A stretch of 12,152 bases of DNA from Microbacterium sp. (lineage in GTDB: Bacteria; Actinomycetota; Actinomycetes; Actinomycetales; Microbacteriaceae). Below, piece after piece: positions 6,920-12,152 of this stretch. Numbering within the stretch: the stretch's first letter is position 1; the number at the start of each line of letters is the position of its first letter. The notes under the pieces were generated by a model. That model worked only from the letters and a program-made list of their open reading frames with translations, was not told the DNA's origin and did not search any database. The stretch is from assembly GCF_003248605.1 (NCBI RefSeq), contig NZ_QFPF01000075.1, forward strand, positions 1-12,152, read 5' to 3'. The position numbers were made by a program, and so were the translations under genes.

Positions 6920-8341
6920 ATGACTTCTGCGGTGCCCCTGCCCTCCTCGAACATCCGCGCACTCGTCGAAGACGGCATCCCCACCGCCCTCGCCGACCTC
7001 GGCGCCCTCGTGCGCATTCCCGGCATCGCGTGGCCGGCCTTCGATCAGTCGCAGCTCGAGCGCAGCGCCGACGCGGTCGCCGCCCTTGCCGAGGGCACGG
7101 GCGTCTTCGATGAGGTGCGCGTGCTCCGTGCGGCGGTGCCCGGCACCGACGAACTCGGCCAGCCGGCGGTGCTCGCCACGCGCGCTGCCCGGCCGGGCAG
7201 GCCCACGGTGCTTCTCTACGCCCACCACGACGTGCAGCCGCCCGGCGCCGACGAGCTCTGGGATTCGCCGCCCTTCGAGCCGACGGTGCGCGGGGGCCGC
7301 CTGTACGGCCGCGGGGCCGCGGACGACAAGGCGGGGATCATGACGCACATCGCGGCGATCCGGGCGCTGCGCGCGGACGCCGACGCCGCGGGGGAGGACC
7401 TCGGTCTCGGGCTCGTCCTCTTCGTCGAGGGGGAGGAGGAGTACGGCTCACGCTCGTTCGCGCAGTTCCTCTCCGACAACCGCGACGCGCTGCGCGCCGA
7501 CGCGATCGTCGTCGCCGACTCCGGCAACTGGGATTCCGACACTCCCGCGCTCACGGTGTCGCTGCGCGGCAACGCCCGCTTCACGCTGAGGGTGCGTACG
7601 TTGGCGCACGCCTCCCACTCCGGGATGTTCGGCGGCGCCGTCCCCGATGCCGTCACGGCTCTCGTGAAGCTGCTCGCGACGCTCTGGGACCACGAGGGCG
7701 CCGTGGCGGTGGAGGGGATGCGCTCACGCGACGCCGCGACGCCGCCCTACACCGAGCAGACCCTGCGCGAGGAGGCGGGCCTGCTGCCGGGTGTCTCGCC
7801 CATCGGCCGCGGAGAGATCCTCTCCCGCATCTGGAACCAGCCCTCGATCACCGTGACCGGCATCGACCACACCACGGTCGCCGCCGCCTCGAACACCCTC
7901 GCACCCGAGGTGTCCGTCGTGGTCAGCGCGCGCGTGGCGCCGGGTCAGCCCGCAGCAGAGGCTTTCGCGGCGCTCGAGGCGCACCTGCGTGCCCGCGCTC
8001 CCTTCGGGGCCGAGCTGACCTTCACGGATATCGACCTCGGCGACGGGTTCCTCGTCGACACCTCGGGATGGGCGGTGGGCGCGGTGCGCGCGGCCTTCGC
8101 CGAGGGGTACGGCGTCGACCCCGTCGATGTGGGCGTGGGGGGCAGCATCCCCTTCATCGCCGACCTGGTGCGCGAGTTCCCCGACGCGCAGATCCTCGTG
8201 ACGGGGGTCGAGGATCCGCACTCCCGCGCGCACAGTCCCAACGAGTCGTTGCACCTCGACACGTTCCGGCACGCCATCCTCAGCGAGGCGCTGCTGCTTC
8301 GGGCCGCGAACGACCGTGAAGCGCAGGCGCCGTCGGCGTGA
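6920..8341 (+). CDS. M20 family metallopeptidase (dipeptidase-like)
   Basis: This is a cytosolic two-zinc amidohydrolase of the M20 family, in the dipeptidase/carnosinase-like branch; the exact substrate cannot be read from sequence. The product has 473 residues. Metal and catalytic motifs are intact: His102 and Asp104 in AHHDVQP, bridging Asp135 in GRGAADDKAG (130-139), the base/ligand pair in EGEEEYGS (170-177, likely Glu172-Glu173), Asp200 in VVADSGNW, and His438 in EDPHSRAHSPNE. The inserted dimerisation domain runs from about 215 to 335 and carries His233 in ASHSG, which acts across the dimer in family structures. No signal peptide is seen. It is divergent from the DUF3043 gene with a probably leaderless start. 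ErpA starts 33 bases after its stop. It could be annotated as dipeptidase or as ArgE/DapE-like deacylase; dipeptidase fits best. Confidence 0.93.
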   Translation: MTSAVPLPSSNIRALVEDGIPTALADLGALVRIPGIAWPAFDQSQLERSADAVAALAEGTGVFDEVRVLRAAVPGTDELGQPAVLATRAARPGRPTVLLYAHHDVQPPGADELWDSPPFEPTVRGGRLYGRGAADDKAGIMTHIAAIRALRADADAAGEDLGLGLVLFVEGEEEYGSRSFAQFLSDNRDALRADAIVVADSGNWDSDTPALTVSLRGNARFTLRVRTLAHASHSGMFGGAVPDAVTALVKLLATLWDHEGAVAVEGMRSRDAATPPYTEQTLREEAGLLPGVSPIGRGEILSRIWNQPSITVTGIDHTTVAAASNTLAPEVSVVVSARVAPGQPAAEAFAALEAHLRARAPFGAELTFTDIDLGDGFLVDTSGWAVGAVRAAFAEGYGVDPVDVGVGGSIPFIADLVREFPDAQILVTGVEDPHSRAHSPNESLHLDTFRHAILSEALLLRAANDREAQAPSA

Positions 8342-8349
8342 CGCGCGGG

Positions 8350-8355
8350 TAGACT
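8350..8355 (+). promoter_or_regulatory. Putative -10 element (TAGACT) for the Fe-S carrier gene
   Basis: TAGACT fits TANNNT in the 33-base gap after the M20 gene. Transcription would start near 8362, leaving a leader of only about 13 bases that is almost wholly taken up by the strong ribosome site AAGGAGG (8362-8368), which itself ends 6 bases before ATG 8375. The same hexamer precedes ctaC. Confidence 0.45.
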
Positions 8356-8374
8356 CTCGGCAAGGAGGACTGCC

Positions 8375-8737
8375 ATGACCGACACCACGATCATTCCCAC
8401 CGAGGCTCCCGCCCACGGCGTCAAGCTCACGACGGAGGCCGCGACCAAGGTCAAGAGCCTGCTCGCGCAGGAGGGACGTGACGATCTTCGTCTCCGCGTC
8501 GCCGTCCAGCCCGGCGGCTGCTCGGGCCTGATCTACCAGCTCTACTTCGACGAGCGCCAGCTCGACGGCGACGAGACGGTCGACTTCGACGGCGTCGAGG
8601 TCATCGTCGACAACATGAGCGTGCCGTATCTCGACGGCGCGTCGATCGACTTCAAGGACACGATCTCGGAGCAGGGGTTCACCATCGACAACCCCAATGC
8701 CGCCGGCAGCTGCGCCTGCGGCGACAGCTTCCACTGA
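8375..8737 (+). CDS. erpA: A-type iron-sulfur cluster carrier/insertion protein (ErpA/IscA-like)
   Basis: This small cytoplasmic protein accepts Fe-S clusters from the assembly machinery and delivers them to target enzymes. The 120-residue product has the three conserved cysteines of the HesB/IscA/ErpA family: Cys49 in QPGGCSGLIYQL, and Cys113 and Cys115 in NPNAAGSCACGDSF. The family signature SVPYLDGASIDF (82-93) is also present. A strong AAGGAGG site fixes the ATG at 8375. It lies just upstream of the cytochrome oxidase operon but is separated from it by a strong hairpin terminator. I recall the same neighbourhood in mycobacteria and other actinobacteria. The symbol erpA is by family; the sequence alone cannot separate ErpA from SufA or IscA function. 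Confidence 0.93.
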   Translation: MTDTTIIPTEAPAHGVKLTTEAATKVKSLLAQEGRDDLRLRVAVQPGGCSGLIYQLYFDERQLDGDETVDFDGVEVIVDNMSVPYLDGASIDFKDTISEQGFTIDNPNAAGSCACGDSFH

Positions 8738-8750
8738 GCCCTTCAGAGCG

Positions 8751-8800
8751 CTCAGCAGACGCCCACTCCGACGCGTGTCGGGCTGGGCGTCTGGCCTGAG
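8751..8800 (+). terminator. Long imperfect hairpin terminator after erpA
   Basis: The main stem CAGACGCCCA (8756-8765) pairs perfectly with TGGGCGTCTG (8784-8793). An inner stem CCGAC (8768-8772) / GTCGG (8777-8781) closes a GCGT loop, with a 2x2 internal loop between the two stems. An outer CTCAG (8751-8755) / CTGAG (8796-8800) adds 5 bp beyond a 2-base bulge, for 20 bp in all. No T-tract follows, as is common for actinobacterial intrinsic terminators. It begins 13 bases after the erpA stop, and its right arm reaches the expected -35 region of ctaC. Confidence 0.8.
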
Positions 8801-8817
8801 TCGGGTGTGAATTGCCC

Positions 8818-8823
8818 TAGACT
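8818..8823 (+). promoter_or_regulatory. Putative -10 element (TAGACT) for the ctaCDF operon
   Basis: TAGACT fits TANNNT in the 122-base gap between erpA and ctaC, 36 bases before GTG 8860. The leader would be about 30 bases with GGAAAGG (8847-8853) as ribosome site. A 17-base spacer would put the -35 at 8795-8800, within the terminator hairpin; its sequence (CCTGAG) does not resemble TTGACA. Short inverted arms TGTGA (8806-8810) and TCACA (8832-8836) bracket the -10. Confidence 0.5.
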
Positions 8824-8859
8824 GACGAGAGTCACAACCGCGACCCGGAAAGGTGCACC

Positions 8860-9750
8860 GTGCGCTCCAAACGCCGCCTTCGCTGGGCCGCTATCCCCGT
8901 CGGGATCGCGGCAGCCGGCATCCTCGCAGGATGCACGCAGACGGAGCTCAACGGGTTCCTTCCCGGCTTCGAGGGTGAAGACACACCCGCCACGAACCAC
9001 ACCGAGATGATCTCCGGTCTGTGGGTCAACTCGTGGATCGTGCTTCTCGCCGTGGGTGTGGTGACCTGGGGTCTGATGCTGTGGGCGATGATCGTCTACC
9101 GCCGCCGCAAGGGCCAGAGCGGGCTGCCCGTGCAGCTGCGCTACAACATGCCGATCGAGATCTTCTACACGCTCGTGCCGCTGATCCTCGTCGGCGGATT
9201 CTTCGCCTTCACTGCGCGCGACCAGGCGATCCTCGAGACGCAGTACGAAGACCCGGACGTGTCGATCGTCGCGATCGGCAAGCAGTGGGCGTGGGACTTC
9301 CAGTACAACGGCGATGACGAGGACGGCTCCGACGCCGTCTGGACGATGGGCGTCCAGGCCGTTCCCGCCGCCAACGGCGACGTCGATCAGGCCGCTTTGC
9401 CCACCCTCGTGCTCCCGGTCGATCAGACCGTCCAGATCGAACTGCAGTCGCGCGATGTCATCCACTCGTTCTGGGTCATCGACTTCCTCTACAAGAAGGA
9501 CATGTACCCCGGCCGCGACAACTTCTGGTCGTTCACGCCGACCCGTGAGGGCACCTTCGCGGGCAAGTGCGCGGAGCTGTGTGGCGAATACCACTCGGCG
9601 ATGCTCTTCAACGTCGAGGTCGTGAGCGCCGACGAGTACGAGGACTACCTCGACTCTCTCCGCGACGCGGGTCAGGTCGGCGACATCACCGACGACTACG
9701 ACCGCAACACCAACCTGCCCGGTACCGGGGCGGCGTCCGAGGAAGGCTGA
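8860..9750 (+). CDS. ctaC: Cytochrome c oxidase subunit II (lipoprotein)
   Basis: Subunit II of the aa3 oxidase holds the CuA centre that takes electrons from cytochrome c, in actinobacteria usually the cytochrome cc of the bc1 complex. The product has 296 residues. GTG 8860 is chosen because GGAAAGG lies 6 bases upstream and a proper lipoprotein signal follows: MRSKRRLRW, a hydrophobic core, and lipobox LAGC with Cys25. Two transmembrane helices lie at about 56-78 and 101-118. The extracytoplasmic cupredoxin domain shows KQWAWDFQY (141-149), His202 in VIHSFW, and the CuA loop [12 protein letters not shown] (237-248) with Cys237, Glu239, Cys241, His245 and Met248, so all CuA ligands are intact. 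The C-terminal tail is acidic. It is the first gene of the operon, with ctaD starting 5 bases after its stop. Confidence 0.97.
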   Translation: MRSKRRLRWAAIPVGIAAAGILAGCTQTELNGFLPGFEGEDTPATNHTEMISGLWVNSWIVLLAVGVVTWGLMLWAMIVYRRRKGQSGLPVQLRYNMPIEIFYTLVPLILVGGFFAFTARDQAILETQYEDPDVSIVAIGKQWAWDFQYNGDDEDGSDAVWTMGVQAVPAANGDVDQAALPTLVLPVDQTVQIELQSRDVIHSFWVIDFLYKKDMYPGRDNFWSFTPTREGTFAGKCAELCGEYHSAMLFNVEVVSADEYEDYLDSLRDAGQVGDITDDYDRNTNLPGTGAASEEG

Positions 9751-9755
9751 CACAG

Positions 9756-11519
<1,764 letters not shown>

Positions 11520-11954
11520 GTGCGCTCCAACGTCGTCCTCTGGTGGATCCTGGCCGCGTTCTTCGGTCTCGTCGCCGTGGTCTACACGGCCTGGAACATC
11601 GTCGCGCACCCCAACGTGGCGTGGTACAACGGCATCGAGTGGGTCGGTTCCGTGGCCCTGCTGTTCGTCACCATCATGGCCGCGTTCATCGCGTGGTATC
11701 TCGATCGGGTGCACAAAGCTCAGGGCGGCGAACTGCCCGAGGATGTGCTAACGGCCGACATCGATGACGGAGACCCCGAGCTCGGCCACTTCAGCCCGTG
11801 GTCGTGGTGGCCGATCGTGCTTGCTTTCGCGGCCGGCGTTGCGCTGGTCGGACTGGCGGTGGGTACCTGGATGGTGCCGATAGGCTTCGCGATCTTCCTC
11901 GTCGCGATCGTCGGCTGGGTTTACGAGTACTACCGCGGGTATTTCGCGCACTGA
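11520..11954 (+). CDS. ctaF: Cytochrome c oxidase subunit IV (actinobacterial CtaF)
   Basis: This small accessory subunit of the actinobacterial aa3 oxidase is part of the bcc-aa3 supercomplex in characterised relatives. The product has 144 residues with four predicted transmembrane helices at about 5-25, 40-60, 97-117 and 119-137. Between helices 2 and 3 is an acidic loop (ELPEDVLTADIDDGDPELGHFSPWSWWP, about 71-98, in two halves around Asp80). GTG 11520 follows the ctaD TAA with no gap, and a purine-rich GGGAGGGG just upstream, inside ctaD, serves as ribosome site, so translation is probably coupled. Its first 11 bases, GTGCGCTCCAA, are identical to those of ctaC. The 13-bp hairpin downstream closes the operon. 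Confidence 0.95.
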   Translation: MRSNVVLWWILAAFFGLVAVVYTAWNIVAHPNVAWYNGIEWVGSVALLFVTIMAAFIAWYLDRVHKAQGGELPEDVLTADIDDGDPELGHFSPWSWWPIVLAFAAGVALVGLAVGTWMVPIGFAIFLVAIVGWVYEYYRGYFAH

Positions 11955-11976
11955 GTGCGCACTCGCGACGTTCGAA

Positions 11977-12006
11977 TGCGGCGCCTCCCGTGTGGGAGGC
12001 GCCGCA
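11977..12006. terminator. Perfect 13-bp hairpin between convergent genes
   Basis: TGCGGCGCCTCCC (11977-11989) pairs perfectly with GGGAGGCGCCGCA (11994-12006) around a GTGT loop. It starts 23 bases after the ctaF stop and ends 19 bases before the stop of the convergent rhodanese-like gene. Being symmetric, it can serve both strands. There is no long T-tract (CTTCACGT follows on +). Confidence 0.88.
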
Positions 12007-12025
12007 CTTCACGTGAGCAGGCCGA

Positions 12026-12152
12026 TCAGGAGCGGACGACCATCACCTGCGGGTCGAAGGTGCGGGGAAGGGGACCCTCGTCGTTCTCCGTCGGTTGCCC
12101 TTCGCGCACCCAGTATTCGTAGCCGCCGATCATCTCGCGTACGGGCAGCCCG
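12026..12152 (-). CDS. Rhodanese-like domain protein, 3' end only
   Basis: The frame on the - strand is open from the window edge to TGA at 12028-12026, showing the last 41 residues. The segment GLPVREMIGGYEYWVREGQP matches the C-terminal end of rhodanese (sulfurtransferase) domains: the short helix and loop after the active-site cysteine, then the GG-x-x-x-W-x-x-x-G pattern. The active cysteine and everything before it lie outside the window, so activity cannot be judged. An acidic/proline tail (TENDEGPLPRTFDPQVMVVRS) follows the domain. It converges on ctaF. Confidence 0.7.
   Translation of the reverse strand, partial: GLPVREMIGGYEYWVREGQPTENDEGPLPRTFDPQVMVVRS

Noticed and set aside
6872..7348. 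Upstream extension of the DUF3043 gene on the - strand
   Set aside because: It would cover the M20 gene start and the divergent promoter; a ribosome site and the family N-terminus point to GTG at 6871.
9567..9755. Upstream extension of ctaD into ctaC
   Set aside because: The added sequence is an Arg-rich shadow of ctaC in another frame; ATG 9756 has a good ribosome site.

Overview
The window looks like a stretch of core chromosome from a high-GC actinobacterium, most likely Microbacteriaceae and close to Microbacterium. The clues are very high GC, GTG starts, an actinobacterial four-helix cytochrome oxidase subunit IV (CtaF), a DUF3043-type membrane protein, and the neighbourhood of an A-type Fe-S carrier next to ctaC. 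The genus is an inference from sequence style and gene content. No database search was possible.

Left part (1-6294, all on +): the 3' two thirds of dnaE (replicative polymerase alpha subunit); an unrecognised four-helix membrane protein with a disordered middle and a compact C-terminal segment; hisD (histidinol dehydrogenase); nrdR (repressor of ribonucleotide reductase genes); and pyrD (quinone-linked dihydroorotate dehydrogenase). Apart from the membrane protein, these deal with DNA synthesis, nucleotide supply and histidine synthesis.

Middle (6302-8737): a DUF3043-type membrane protein on - ends 7 bases from the pyrD stop. It diverges from an M20 metallopeptidase gene on +, and the two share a 48-base intergenic region with overlapping -10 elements. 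An ErpA-type iron-sulfur carrier follows on +.

Right part (8738-12152): a strong hairpin terminator, then the tightly packed ctaC-ctaD-ctaF operon for subunits II, I and IV of the aa3-type cytochrome c oxidase, and a perfect 13-bp hairpin terminator. The window ends in the 3' tail of a rhodanese-like gene on -. PyrD feeds electrons to quinone, the Fe-S carrier would help mature respiratory Fe-S proteins, and CtaCDF is the terminal oxidase, so the right half has a loose respiratory theme.

Many starts are preceded by a TANNNT -10 hexamer. For hisD and the M20 gene it lies only 6-7 bases before the ATG with no Shine-Dalgarno, which predicts leaderless mRNAs. I found no mobile element, CRISPR array, RNA gene, prophage or defence system. 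The genes are ordinary housekeeping genes with intact key residues, and I see no convincing undescribed multi-gene system. The points worth a second look are regulatory architecture and the two poorly characterised membrane proteins. No gene-free gap exceeds 300 bases; the longest is 122 bases (8738-8859).
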